Below are positions 33,480 to 41,919 of a stretch of 64,000 nt of DNA, in pieces. Within the stretch, counting starts at the first letter, position 1. Every line of letters begins with the position of its first letter. The stretch is from Stackebrandtia nassauensis DSM 44728 (GTDB lineage Bacteria; Actinomycetota; Actinomycetes; Mycobacteriales; Micromonosporaceae), in contig NC_013947.1 in the NCBI RefSeq assembly GCF_000024545.1, positions 1,302,001 to 1,366,000 on the forward strand, in the 5' to 3' direction. The notes beneath the pieces were generated by a model. It saw only the letters and a list, made by a program, of their open reading frames with translations. It did no database searches and was not told the DNA's origin. The position numbers and the translations under genes are program-made.

Positions 33480-34367
33480 AACTGTTCCGCACACGTCCGG
33501 TTCACATACCGGCTGCGGCTCTCGCGTGCGGCACGACATGCCGTGGCGAGTGAGTGGGATCGTTGTCGGTGGGTGTGGAACAAATGCGTTGACCGGTTGG
33601 CGATCCGAAAATCCATGGCTGAGCCAGGGGCGGAGCGTGCCTCAGCAACAGACGATCCGGGACTTCGCGAAGTCCCGGACCAAGGCTTTGATGGATATCA
33701 AGAGACGCCTACCAGCACAGCAGCGGGCTGGGATGCCGCGCTTCAAGAAAAAGCTTCTTGCCGCGCCCACCTTGAATTACACAAAGCGCGGCTTCCAGGT
33801 CAAGGATGGGAAACTGTGCCTGAGCGGTGGAATCGTCATCAATGTCGTGTGGTCACGCGAGCTACCTGGTGAAGCGAGTTCGGTGCGGGTCTATCGCGAC
33901 CGCCTCGGGCACTGGTACGCCTCGTTTGTCGTACTTTCCAAACCTCACCCACTGCCTCCCACCGGCAAGGTGATCGGGATCGACCGGGGTGTGCGAGAGA
34001 TCGCGACTACGACGAGCGACGATCATGACCTTCCGCATCCAGAGCACGGTAAGAACGCGGCGATTCGGCTCTGGCGAAAAAGGCGGACGATGCCGCCATC
34101 GGTGTGACCAAGACCGCGCTAATCCATATGGCCAAGAAGCACCTCCGAATTCTCCACTTGGTGAATCCGGCGTACACGACGACAGATTGCGGACTGTGCC
34201 AGGCAAGAACCACGCACGCACTTCCGCTGTCGCAACGCACTTATACCTGTACGAACTGCGGAAACGTTGCGCCTCGCGACAAGAATTCCGCGCGTGTGAT
34301 CCTCAACCGGGCTGGTCTCAACCCGGCTGGTGTCGATCGCGTAAGACCCACTCGACCGTTGGTTTAG
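33480..34367 (+). pseudogene. Decayed TnpB-family nuclease of an IS200/IS605-type element
   Basis: The N-terminal part (FTYRLRLSRAARHAVASEWD, then RWVWNKCVD) is in one frame to about 33630. The central part continues in a second frame (TIRDFAKSRTKALMDIKRRL) up to RuvC-I GIDRGVREIATTT near 33980. After a further shift near 34100 the C-terminus appears with a CxxC zinc finger (CGLC ... CTNCGNV) and RuvC-III RDKNSARVIL. The RuvC-II region with its Glu is missing. At least two frameshifts and an internal deletion make it non-functional. Confidence 0.85.
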
Positions 34368-34383
34368 CGGGCAGCGTGAGCCA

Positions 34384-34421
34384 GAAATCCCCCTTCTTCA
34401 TCGAAGGAAGGGGAGGAGTCA
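34384..34421 (+). mobile_element. Right-end hairpin of the decayed IS200/IS605-type element
   Basis: AATCCCCCTTC, a short loop and GAAGGAAGGGG form an imperfect stem, followed by AGGAGTCAA, a tail often seen at right ends of actinobacterial IS605-like elements. It lies just after the TnpB remnant's stop. The left end near 33400 could not be fixed. No TnpA gene is present, so movement would have needed help from another element. Confidence 0.55.
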
Positions 34422-34468
34422 AGGAGGTGACTCTAATTGCGGCGTCAAGGCGTCGTAGTCTCGAAGGC

Positions 34469-35626
34469 GTGTCGACCGAGATCGCCGAAATCCTGCAGCG
34501 AGGCGCCGACGGCGGGCGCATCACCACCGAAGAGGCGCTGCTGTTGTACACCGAGGCGCCCTTCCACGAGCTGGGTGAGGCCGCCGACGCGGTGCGGCGA
34601 CGCCGCTACCCCGAGGGGATCGTCACCTACCTGATCGACCGCAACATCAACTACACCAACGTGTGCGTCACCGCGTGCAAGTTCTGCGCCTTCTACCGGG
34701 CGCCGAAGCACAAGGAGGGTTGGAGCCACGACCTCGACGAGATCCTGCGTCGCTGTGCCGAGGCGATCGACCTGGGTGCCACCCAGGTGATGTTGCAGGG
34801 CGGTCACCACCCCGAGTTCGGGGTCGAGTACTACGAGGAACTGTTCGGCGCGGTCAAGCGCGAGTTCCCGCAGCTGGCGATCCACTCCATCGGGCCGTCC
34901 GAGATCGGTCACATGGCGAAGGTGTCGGAGGTCTCGATCGAGGAGGCCATCAAGCGCATCAAGGCCGCCGGGCTGGACTCGATCGCCGGGGCCGGGGCCG
35001 AGATGCTGCCCGAGCGTCCCCGCAAGGCGCTGGCGCCGTTGAAGGAGTCGGGTGAGCGCTGGTGCGAGATCATGGAGGTCGCGCATGGTCTGGGCCTGGA
35101 GTCCACCGCGACGATGATGATGGGCACCGGCGAGACCAACGCCGAACGCATCGAGCATCTGCGGATGATCCGCGACGTCCACGACAAGACCGGCGGTTTC
35201 CGGGCCTTCATCCCGTGGACCTACCAGCCGGAGAACAACCACCTCAAGGGACGCACCCAGGCCACCACTGTGGAGTACCTGCGGATGCTGGCCACCGCGA
35301 GGCTGTACTTCAACGAGATCGCGCACCTGCAGTCGTCCTGGCTGACCACCGGCAAGGCGGCCGGGCAGGTCTCGCTGCACATGGGAGTGGACGACCTCGG
35401 CTCGATCATGCTGGAGGAGAACGTCATCTCCTCGGCCGGTGCCCGGCACCGCTCGAACCTGCACGGGCTCATCGACATGATCCGCAGCGCCGGACGCGTT
35501 CCCGCGCACCGCAACACGCTGTACGAGCACCTGTCGGTGCACTGGACGCCGGAGGACGACCCGACCGACGAGCGGGTGCGTTCGCACGTGTCGTCCATCG
35601 CGTTGCCGTTGGTGGAGTCCACGTAG
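34469..35626 (+). CDS. mqnC: Cyclic dehypoxanthinyl futalosine synthase MqnC (radical SAM)
   Basis: 385 residues from a GTG. A radical-SAM enzyme of the futalosine route to menaquinone: it cyclises dehypoxanthine futalosine. The cluster motif CVTACKFC sits near residue 70 inside the typical NINYTNVCVTACKFCAF. HHPEFGVEYYEELF and PWTYQPENN are family-typical. The GTG at 34469 gives an N-terminus (STEIAEILQRGADGGRITTE) of normal length. An earlier in-frame GTG at 34427, within a strong AAGGAGGTGA beside the IS end, would add 14 unusual residues. It provides quinone for the nuo complex downstream. Confidence 0.92.
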   Translation: MSTEIAEILQRGADGGRITTEEALLLYTEAPFHELGEAADAVRRRRYPEGIVTYLIDRNINYTNVCVTACKFCAFYRAPKHKEGWSHDLDEILRRCAEAIDLGATQVMLQGGHHPEFGVEYYEELFGAVKREFPQLAIHSIGPSEIGHMAKVSEVSIEEAIKRIKAAGLDSIAGAGAEMLPERPRKALAPLKESGERWCEIMEVAHGLGLESTATMMMGTGETNAERIEHLRMIRDVHDKTGGFRAFIPWTYQPENNHLKGRTQATTVEYLRMLATARLYFNEIAHLQSSWLTTGKAAGQVSLHMGVDDLGSIMLEENVISSAGARHRSNLHGLIDMIRSAGRVPAHRNTLYEHLSVHWTPEDDPTDERVRSHVSSIALPLVEST

Positions 35627-35730
35627 CGGCCACGGTGCTTTCGGGACGCCTCTTTAAGAACGCCTGAGTACCCTGTCGGCAGCGCGAAGCCGCCGCCAAC
35701 CCCTCGTCGGCTTCATTGAGGAGACGACGA

Positions 35731-36405
35731 ATGCTGAGGCGACGACTGCTCGAGATCATCGCGGTGGCGGCCGCGCTGCTCATCGGCGTGGTGGTGTGGG
35801 TGGTGAGGATTTCAGGTCCTGACTCCCCCGGCGACACCGACGCCGAACCCACCAACGTGGGTTCCGCCGTCGAGATCCCCGCCAAGGACATCCACGATGT
35901 CTCGATCGACATCGACCTGGAGGACATCTCGCTGGCGCTCGGTGACGACGTGGACGTGGCGGTCCACAACGAATCCGGGAAAGCACTCGCCAACGTCCAG
36001 TTCGACCTGAAGATCGAGGACCCGGGCGGCGACTTCCCCTACGTCGGGGTCACCGGTGGCGACGAGAACTGCGACTGGGACGAGGACGCCCAGAAGCGAC
36101 GCCCCAAGGCCGAACGACGCGTGTGCGAGAAGCGTTGGGCCGCTGGGAAAGAATGGTGCAAACCGAAGATCGAGTTCCCGGAACCCTCGACGCGGCATTC
36201 ATGGTGCTGGGGGACGCTCGACCCCGGAACCAATCTCTATCTGTACGACATGGGCCTTTCCACCGCCGAGGCTCGGGTCGACGAGGTCGCGCCCGAACAG
36301 GTCGAGGGCTACCCGGATCTGACCGTCACCGCCGAACTGAGTGTCGACGGCGAAGTCTTCGCCGACTTCAAAGGCACGATCACCGGCGACAAAGTACAAC
36401 CCTGA
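35731..36405 (+). CDS. Hypothetical membrane-anchored extracellular protein (paralogue of the lipoprotein at 45513)
   Basis: 224 residues; ATG at 35731 after GAGGAG. A short basic start (MLRRRLLEII) and one membrane span (IAVAAALLIGVVVWVVRI) anchor a surface domain. Core motifs HNESGKALANVQFDLKIE and YPDLTVTAELSVDGEVF match NDSGDTLTDVEFTATIE and HPDVTIHAELSVGGKVV of the lipoprotein at 45513. Several Cys residues (CDWDED, VCEKRW, EWCKP, WCWG) suggest disulphides. No known domain is named; the beta-rich pattern is like DUF11-type surface modules. Confidence 0.7.
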   Translation: MLRRRLLEIIAVAAALLIGVVVWVVRISGPDSPGDTDAEPTNVGSAVEIPAKDIHDVSIDIDLEDISLALGDDVDVAVHNESGKALANVQFDLKIEDPGGDFPYVGVTGGDENCDWDEDAQKRRPKAERRVCEKRWAAGKEWCKPKIEFPEPSTRHSWCWGTLDPGTNLYLYDMGLSTAEARVDEVAPEQVEGYPDLTVTAELSVDGEVFADFKGTITGDKVQP

Positions 36406-36426
36406 TACGGCGATTCCCGACCGAAC

Positions 36427-37095
36427 CTAGTCGCGCACCACCGCGTTCAGGAAGAACTCCAGGTGCGCGTCGGCCCGGCGCCTGCCCTCGGCGCGGGACT
36501 CGTCGGTCCCGTGCAGGTAGACCAGCCGGACGAAACCCAAGGGCGCCAACAGTTCCCACATCAGCGACTCGCCGGTGACGGTGCCCGCGTCCAGTCGTTG
36601 TCGCACCCGGTCGGGCAGGTGTCCCGCCTTGGCCCACTCCGTGACCACCGGCCCCAGGGCGGCGGCGCCCTTGTCGATCATCGCGGTGACCAGGTCGCCG
36701 TTGCCGGGGATCTCCTCGCGCAGCAACAGCAGGCTGAAGTCGCGGGCGGCGGGGGTCTCGAAGTAGTCGAGGATCCGGCCCACCAGTTGGGTGAGGAAGG
36801 TCTCGGGATCCTGCGGCGGTGTCCCGGCCTCGGGCAGCAGTTCGGCGACCATGCCGTCCACGACGCCGGGACCGGCGCTGGCCAGCAGTTCGTCGTAGAC
36901 GGCCTGTTTGCTGGGGAAGTGGGCGTACAGGCCGCCGTCGGACAGTCCGGCGGCGCGGGCGATCATGCGCACCGAGGTCGCGGCGAAACCCTTGGCCACG
37001 AACAGTTTCAGCGCGGCGTCCAGCAGTACCGTCCGGGTGTCGGTGGCCTCTTCCTTGCGGGGGCGTCCGGCCTTGCGGGGCTTCGTCGCGGTCAT
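36427..37095 (-). CDS. TetR-family transcriptional repressor
   Basis: 222 residues. The N-terminal HTH is clear: LFVAKGFAATSVRMIARAAG, then LSDGGLYAHFPSKQAVYDEL. The C-terminal domain (about 80-222) is helical and ligand-binding. It starts 10 bp after the ECF42 sigma gene. An 18-bp palindrome overlaps that gene's end and the TetR's TAGAAT -10 box (7 bp before the ATG, suggesting a leaderless mRNA), so it probably represses itself. The same palindrome occurs twice before the MBL-fold gene at 44114, which points to a shared regulon. Confidence 0.88.
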   Translation of the reverse strand: MTATKPRKAGRPRKEEATDTRTVLLDAALKLFVAKGFAATSVRMIARAAGLSDGGLYAHFPSKQAVYDELLASAGPGVVDGMVAELLPEAGTPPQDPETFLTQLVGRILDYFETPAARDFSLLLLREEIPGNGDLVTAMIDKGAAALGPVVTEWAKAGHLPDRVRQRLDAGTVTGESLMWELLAPLGFVRLVYLHGTDESRAEGRRRADAHLEFFLNAVVRD

Positions 37096-37105
37096 ACCGA
37101 CGATT

Positions 37106-38257
37106 CTAAGCGATCGATCGATTAAGTCGGTCGGCCTGTTTGACGAGGTGGTCGCGTTCGGCGGTGTCGCGGGCCCGCTCGGCCGCGCGGCGGTAGTGCT
37201 CGACGGCGGCGTCGAGGTTCCCGGCCCGTTCGTGCAGCCAGGCCCGCACCGCGTCGAGCCGGTGATGGTCGCCCAGCCGGGATTCGAGTTCCGCCACCGC
37301 TTTCAACCCGGCCTGCGGTCCGTCGACCTCGCCGACGGCGATCGCGCGGCTCAGCCCGGCCAGTGGGTTGTCGGCGATGGCGAGCAGTGCGTCGTACCAC
37401 TGCAGGATCTGGGGCCAGTCGGTCTCGGCCGGGGTGCGGGCGTCGTCGTGCAGCGCGGCGATGGCGGCCTGGATCTGGTACTCACCGTGCCGGTCGTGGG
37501 CCAGTGCCGACTGCAGGATCCGCACCCCCTCGGCGATCTCGGTCTCGTTCCACAGTGTTCGATCCTGCTGGTCGAGCGGCACCAGCACCCCGTCGGCGTC
37601 GGTGCGCGCGAACCGACGCGCGTGGTGCAGCAGCATCAACGCCAGCAGTCCCGCCACCTCCGGTTCGTCGCAGGCCAGCAACAGCTGCCGGGTGAGCCGG
37701 ATCGCCTCGGCCGCCAGGTCGACGCTGCCGGAGAAACCCTCGTTGAAGATCAGATACAGCACCCGCAGCACGACCGCGACGTCGCCGGGCTGCCGCAACG
37801 ACTGTTGCCCGACGGTGCGTTTCGCACGGCTGATGCGTTGCGCCATCGTCGACTCGGGCACCAGGAACGCGTCGGCGATCTGTTTGGTCGTCAACCCTCC
37901 GACGGCCCGCAGCGTCAGCGCGATCGCCGAGGCCGGGCTCAGTTCCGGGTGGCAGCACAGGAACAGCAGCAACAGCGTGTCGTCGGCCTGCTCGGCCCGG
38001 CCCGGTTCCGGCTCGTGGTCCAGGGCCTCCTCGCGACGCCGCCGCGCCGCCTCCGACCGCCGCGCGTCGATCAGCTTGCGGCCCGCGACGGTCAAAAGCC
38101 AGCCCTTCGGATCGTCGGGAGGCGTCTCGCCCCAGGTGCGGTGCGCCTGCAACAGCGCCTCCTGGACGGCGTCCTCGGCGGTGGCGAAGTCGTTGCCGCG
38201 CCTGACGAGGATGCCCAGCACCTGCGGCGCCAGGACCCGGACGATGTCGGAGTTCAC
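37106..38257 (-). CDS. ECF42-type RNA polymerase sigma factor (SigJ/TPR type)
   Basis: 383 residues from a GTG overlapping the upstream stop by 4 bp (GTGA). Sigma region 2 spans about 10-75 (DFATAEDAVQEALLQAHRTW) and region 4 about 110-165 (LTLRAVGGLTTKQIADAFLV). A long C-terminal helical/TPR-like extension (about 190-383) is typical of the ECF42 group, as is the linked YCII/DGPF gene. It probably directs a stress regulon. The ORF ends inside the TetR operator. Confidence 0.88.
   Translation of the reverse strand: MNSDIVRVLAPQVLGILVRRGNDFATAEDAVQEALLQAHRTWGETPPDDPKGWLLTVAGRKLIDARRSEAARRRREEALDHEPEPGRAEQADDTLLLLFLCCHPELSPASAIALTLRAVGGLTTKQIADAFLVPESTMAQRISRAKRTVGQQSLRQPGDVAVVLRVLYLIFNEGFSGSVDLAAEAIRLTRQLLLACDEPEVAGLLALMLLHHARRFARTDADGVLVPLDQQDRTLWNETEIAEGVRILQSALAHDRHGEYQIQAAIAALHDDARTPAETDWPQILQWYDALLAIADNPLAGLSRAIAVGEVDGPQAGLKAVAELESRLGDHHRLDAVRAWLHERAGNLDAAVEHYRRAAERARDTAERDHLVKQADRLNRSIA
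37107..37124. promoter_or_regulatory. TetR operator candidate TAAgCGATCGATCGaTTA
   Basis: TAAGCGATCGATCGATTA is palindromic except at positions 4 and 15. It overlaps the last codons and stop of the ECF42 gene and the -10 box of the TetR gene (ATTCTA on the plus strand at 37103-37108). Near-identical copies lie at 44027-44044 and 44067-44084. Confidence 0.72.
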
Positions 38258-38664
38258 TCCTCGGCCTCGGATCCGTCGCCCATGATCGGCCGCACCTCGA
38301 TCCACTCGTGCGAGGGTTTCCCGTTCGCGCTCGGCGCCGAGGAGATCATGGCCGCGATCTCGTGCGCCCTGGCCTCGTTGTCGACGTCGACGATGCACCA
38401 ACCCGCGACCAGTTCCTTCGTCTCGGGGAACGGCCCGTCGGTCACCGGCGGCCTGCCGGGCCCGTCGTAGCGGACGTAGGTCCCCTCCCGCGCCAGCGCC
38501 TTGTGGTCGACCAGTTCACCCCGCTCGCGCAGCATGTCGAGCACCTGGTTCTGGAACGCCATGTGGGCGGCGAACGCGTCGGAGTTCCAGTCCTCGAACT
38601 GCGAGTAGTCCGGGTGCCGTTCCGGGCCGCCGGTGTAGTTCTTGAGCAGTAGGTACTTCGGCAT
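38254..38664 (-). CDS. YCII-related DGPF-domain protein (ECF42 partner)
   Basis: 136 residues. The signature VTDGPFPETKELVAGW defines the DGPF/YCII group that is genetically linked to ECF42 sigma factors. LLLKNYTGGPERHPDYSQFE is the other conserved stretch. Its role may be small-molecule handling or modulation of the sigma factor. It is the first gene of a three-gene run (DGPF, sigma, TetR). Confidence 0.88.
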   Translation of the reverse strand: MPKYLLLKNYTGGPERHPDYSQFEDWNSDAFAAHMAFQNQVLDMLRERGELVDHKALAREGTYVRYDGPGRPPVTDGPFPETKELVAGWCIVDVDNEARAHEIAAMISSAPSANGKPSHEWIEVRPIMGDGSEAEE

Positions 38665-38701
38665 CGTCGCTCCTTAGGTCCGTGGCAGCCATTGTGCCGC
38701 G

Positions 38702-39829
38702 TCAGTCGACCTCGCCGCCCATCGCCAGCTGGTACAGCGTCGCCAGCGCGGTGTCGATGGCGTGCGGTCGCGGCCTGCCCGCCTCGTCGAGTGCGTTCCA
38801 CCGCTGCAGGTTCACCGCGACGGACAACTGCCGCCGACCGTCGGCGCGGATCATCGACAGCGTCCCGGCACCCCACACGGTGCCGCCGTGTCCCCAGTAG
38901 ACGCCACTGCCGGGAACCTCCATCGGGTGCAGGCCCAGGCCGTAGTCGATGAGCTTGCGCTCCTGCGAGATGACCGGGACGGTGCGCCGCATCTGCTCCA
39001 GCGACGCGGGGTCGACGATCTGTCCGGCAAACAGCAGTGCGAAGAACCGGTTGAGATCCGCGACGGTCGATATCAGTGACGCCGACGGCCCCACCCACGA
39101 CATGTCGTAGACGCTGTAGTCGCGCGGCGGGTCGATCATCCCGAACCACGACTCGTACATACGGGAGTGCGGCCCGTCGACGTGGGTTCCGGACGCGAGC
39201 ACGGTATCGGCCAGACCGGCGCGCTCGATGACGTCGCGGGTGATGCACTTCTCGGCCATGGCACCGGTGACGTGCTCCAGCAGTTCACACAGCAGCAGGT
39301 AGTTGGTGTTGGAGTAGGTCCCCGGCGTCGCGCCCGGTTCACTGGCGGCCGGGGCGTTGACGCCCATCGCGATCAGCTCGACGGAATCGAAGCGGGTGAA
39401 CCGGAGGTCGTCGAAACTGTCGGGTGTGGTTGCCGCGATCACCGGATACGCCTTCAACGACGGATACGCGTAGGGCAGGTATTCCGGGAAACCGCTGGTG
39501 TGGTTGAGGAGCATCCGCACGGTGATCGCCGCACCGCGCGCTCCCGGGACCAGTCGCGGCAGGTAGTGCCCGATCGGCATGTCGAGCCCGATCTGACCAC
39601 TGTCGACCAGTCGCAGCACGGCGGCGGCGGTGAAGGTCTTGGTGACGCTGCCGACCCGGTGTCGCATGTCGACGGTGATGGGGCGGCCGGTGGCCAGGTC
39701 GGCGACGCCGGCCGCTCCGCGCCAGACCTCGTCGCCGTCGCGCACCTCGGCGAACAGGCCCGGCATCCCGGCGCGGTGGACGTTTTCCAGGGCGGTTCGC
39801 AGTGCCGCCGGGTCGAGGGGTGTGTTCAC
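38702..39829 (-). CDS. Beta-lactamase-family serine hydrolase
   Basis: 375 residues without an obvious signal peptide, so probably intracellular. SVTK gives the catalytic Ser-x-x-Lys (about residue 61), YSN in GTYSNTNYLLL the second motif and HGGT the third. This is the class C beta-lactamase/penicillin-binding-protein fold found in esterases and D-peptidases; substrate unknown. It is divergent from the Lrp-family gene across a 30-bp palindrome, so Lrp-type control is likely. Confidence 0.88.
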   Translation of the reverse strand: MNTPLDPAALRTALENVHRAGMPGLFAEVRDGDEVWRGAAGVADLATGRPITVDMRHRVGSVTKTFTAAAVLRLVDSGQIGLDMPIGHYLPRLVPGARGAAITVRMLLNHTSGFPEYLPYAYPSLKAYPVIAATTPDSFDDLRFTRFDSVELIAMGVNAPAASEPGATPGTYSNTNYLLLCELLEHVTGAMAEKCITRDVIERAGLADTVLASGTHVDGPHSRMYESWFGMIDPPRDYSVYDMSWVGPSASLISTVADLNRFFALLFAGQIVDPASLEQMRRTVPVISQERKLIDYGLGLHPMEVPGSGVYWGHGGTVWGAGTLSMIRADGRRQLSVAVNLQRWNALDEAGRPRPHAIDTALATLYQLAMGGEVD

Positions 39830-39858
39830 GACAGGGGTCCTTTCACGCGGATGATTTC

Positions 39859-39888
39859 GCTACCTCAGGTATCGATACCTAAGGTAGC
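39859..39888. promoter_or_regulatory. 30-bp near-perfect palindrome between serine hydrolase and Lrp genes
   Basis: GCTACCTCAGGTATC is followed by an arm that repeats it in reverse complement with one mismatch. The centre is TATCGATA, with AGGTA/TACCT half-sites at each side. It lies 24 bp before the Lrp start and 30 bp before the hydrolase start, so it would overlap both promoters. An Lrp-family operator is the simplest reading. Confidence 0.65.
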
Positions 39889-39912
39889 ATAACCCGTGCG
39901 CAATAATGTCGC

Positions 39913-40398
39913 ATGCCGTCATCGCTGGTCCTGGACGAGATCGACCACCATCTGCTCGATCTGCTGCAACACGACGCCGACCGCACCCTGCGCGAGTTCG
40001 GCGACGACGTCGGTCTGACCCCCAGCGCCGTGCAGCGCCGCATCGCCCGCTATCGCAAGGCGGGCCTGATCTCCCGGCAGGTGGCGATCCTGGACCCGCA
40101 CCAGCTGGGGCCGACGGTGCTGGCCAGCGTGATGATCACGCTCGTGCACGAATCCCTGGAGCACCACAAGCAGTTCACCGACCGGATGCGCGCCACCCCC
40201 GAGGTGCAGCAGTGCTACCTGATCGCCGGGCCGTGCGACTATCTGGTCCTGTTGGCCGCCAACAGTCCCCGCCATTGCAGCCAACTGGGCAACCGACTGT
40301 TCAAAAGCGACGACAACATCAAACGCTACGAGACGTCGATGGTGTTCGACACCATCAAGGCCGGGCTGACGATCCCGCTCACCGACCGCTCGGGGTGA
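39913..40398 (+). CDS. Lrp/AsnC-family transcriptional regulator
   Basis: 161 residues. The N-terminal HTH (IDHHLLDLLQHDADRTLREF, then GLTPSAVQRRIARYRKAGLI) and a C-terminal RAM-like domain (about 70-150; VQQCYLIAGPCDYLVLL) are both complete. It typically binds an amino acid or similar effector. Divergent from the serine hydrolase, its likely target. Its 3' end overlaps the convergent TetR gene by 20 bp. Confidence 0.92.
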   Translation: MPSSLVLDEIDHHLLDLLQHDADRTLREFGDDVGLTPSAVQRRIARYRKAGLISRQVAILDPHQLGPTVLASVMITLVHESLEHHKQFTDRMRATPEVQQCYLIAGPCDYLVLLAANSPRHCSQLGNRLFKSDDNIKRYETSMVFDTIKAGLTIPLTDRSG

Positions 40399-41092
40399 GG
40401 TTCAGCGACCGCAGCGTCGCGGCGAGTTCGTCGCGGTAGAGCTTCGCGGGTCGCGCGGTCTGGTACCGCAGGTGCCCGTAGATCTCCAGCGACACCAGTC
40501 CCTGGAACCGTCCCCACAGCCGCAGCGCGAGTGCCAGCACGCCGGGCGGCTGGTCGGGGAACGCCTCGCGAACCTTGCCCACCAGACCCTTGTCGAAGTC
40601 CGACCAGCGATAGCTACTCGCGTCCTTGTCGTGGACCCGCGGCCAGGCGCCGACGGCGAGCCCCACGAGTCCCAGGCAGGCGCGATGCTGCGCTTCGGGA
40701 GCGGCGCCGCCCTCGGGGGGCTGGTAGTCGCGCACCGGGTCGCCGTAGATGAGCCGGAAACCCTCCGGGTTGGCCAGCGACCAGGACCGGAAACTCTCGC
40801 CCCACGCCTGGATGCGCCCGGCGGGATCGTCGGCGGGATGGGCGTCGCGGGCCGTCTCGACGGCGTCCACCAGCGAGGTGTAGAGCTCGTCGATGAGCGT
40901 CGTTATCAGGTCGTCGCGGGTGGCGAAGTAGCCGTAGATCGCGTTGGGTGTCATGCCCATCCGGCGCGCGATGGCGCGCAGCGTGATGGCGTCGGGGCCG
41001 CCGGAGGACATCAGTGACAACGCCGTGTCCTTGATCTCGGCGGTCGTCTGCTCCCGCAGTCGCTGTCGTCGGCTCGGCTCGCTGGTTCCCAC
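40379..41092 (-). CDS. TetR-family transcriptional regulator (WHG-domain type)
   Basis: 237 residues from the GTG at 41092. The HTH runs AITLRAIARRMGMTPNAIYG and FATRDDLI. The C-terminal WHG-type domain (LANPEGFRLIYGDP) occurs in a large actinobacterial TetR subgroup. A -10 TACAGT lies 6 bp before the GTG and no ribosome site is visible, so translation is probably leaderless. An in-frame TTG at 41128 is less likely. It is divergent from the NmrA-like gene, its likely target. Confidence 0.85.
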   Translation of the reverse strand: MGTSEPSRRQRLREQTTAEIKDTALSLMSSGGPDAITLRAIARRMGMTPNAIYGYFATRDDLITTLIDELYTSLVDAVETARDAHPADDPAGRIQAWGESFRSWSLANPEGFRLIYGDPVRDYQPPEGGAAPEAQHRACLGLVGLAVGAWPRVHDKDASSYRWSDFDKGLVGKVREAFPDQPPGVLALALRLWGRFQGLVSLEIYGHLRYQTARPAKLYRDELAATLRSLNLTPSGR

Positions 41093-41098
41093 GGGATC

Positions 41099-41154
41099 AC
41101 TGTACAGCGTCGCCGAACGATACAACACTCAAAAACTTCACGGTGTATAGTTTT
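41099..41154. promoter_or_regulatory. Divergent promoter region of TetR (WHG) and NmrA-like genes
   Basis: On the minus strand, TACAGT lies 6 bp before the TetR GTG. On the plus strand, TATAGT (41146-41151) is a good -10 for the NmrA-like gene. AAAACT (41132-41137) and AGTTTT (41149-41154) form an inverted repeat with an 11-bp spacer over the latter and may be the TetR operator. Confidence 0.45.
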
Positions 41155-41195
41155 CGCACACCGCACACCCACCCCTCGGGAAAGGCACCCGCGAC

Positions 41196-41897
41196 ATGCA
41201 CATCGGAATCATCGGAGCCACCGGCAACATCGGTCAGCGACTCGTCGTCGAAGCCCTGGATCGGGGCCACCGCGTGACGGCCTTCAGTCGCGACGCCTCC
41301 GGCATCGCCGACGACCGCGACGGCGTGACCTGGCGAAGCCTCGACGTACTCGACACCGACGCGGTGGCCAAGGCCATCGGCGGACTCGACGTCCTCATCA
41401 GCGGCTTCCAGCCGGGCAACGCGGCCAAGGACCTCGACGACACCCTGAAGCGATCCATCGCCGATCCCGGCATCTACGCGGAGGTCGCGCGATCCCTGGT
41501 GACGGCGCTGGCCGCGCACCCCCGGGTTCGGCTGATCGTGATCGGCGGCGCCGGAAGCCTGGAGACCTCGCCGGGCGTGGTCGGCGCGGACGACACCGCC
41601 AAACTGGAGGACGTGCTGGAACAGCTGGGTCTGCCGCGCGAGTACGCCGTGTCGGTGCGCGGCGCCCGCGACTCCCTCAACGTCTACCGCACCTCGAATC
41701 GACTGTGGACCTACTTCAGTCCGGCCGACGACATCCGGGCCGGTCAGCGCACCGGTCGGTTCCGGCTGGGCGGCGACCAGGTCCTCACCGACGCCGACGG
41801 CCTGAGCCGCATCTCCTTCGAGGACGCGGCGGTCGCCCTGATCGACGAGGCCGAACTGCCCCAGCACGTACAGCGCCGCTTCACCGCCGCCTACTAG
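41196..41897 (+). CDS. NAD(P)-binding Rossmann protein (NmrA/SDR-atypical)
   Basis: 233 residues; ATG preceded by GGGAAAGG. The Rossmann motif IIGATGNIGQRLVVEAL opens the protein. The middle of the fold matches NAD(P)H-binding NmrA-like redox sensors or isomerases (LIVIGGAGSLETSPG). No SDR YxxxK pair is visible, so a sensor or non-classical reductase role is possible. Expected to be controlled by the divergent TetR. Confidence 0.82.
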   Translation: MHIGIIGATGNIGQRLVVEALDRGHRVTAFSRDASGIADDRDGVTWRSLDVLDTDAVAKAIGGLDVLISGFQPGNAAKDLDDTLKRSIADPGIYAEVARSLVTALAAHPRVRLIVIGGAGSLETSPGVVGADDTAKLEDVLEQLGLPREYAVSVRGARDSLNVYRTSNRLWTYFSPADDIRAGQRTGRFRLGGDQVLTDADGLSRISFEDAAVALIDEAELPQHVQRRFTAAY

Positions 41898-41919
41898 CGG
41901 ACGGACCGGCCGGACGGGA

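Noticed and set aside
33989..34468. Extended N-terminus for mqnC through the TnpB remnant
   Set aside because: It would add ~160 residues of IS-derived sequence; MqnC family length and the GTG at 34469 fit better.
37107..37124. CGAT repeats read as a simple microsatellite
   Set aside because: The flanking TAA/TTA arms are symmetric and recur at two other promoter positions, so an operator explains it better than slippage.
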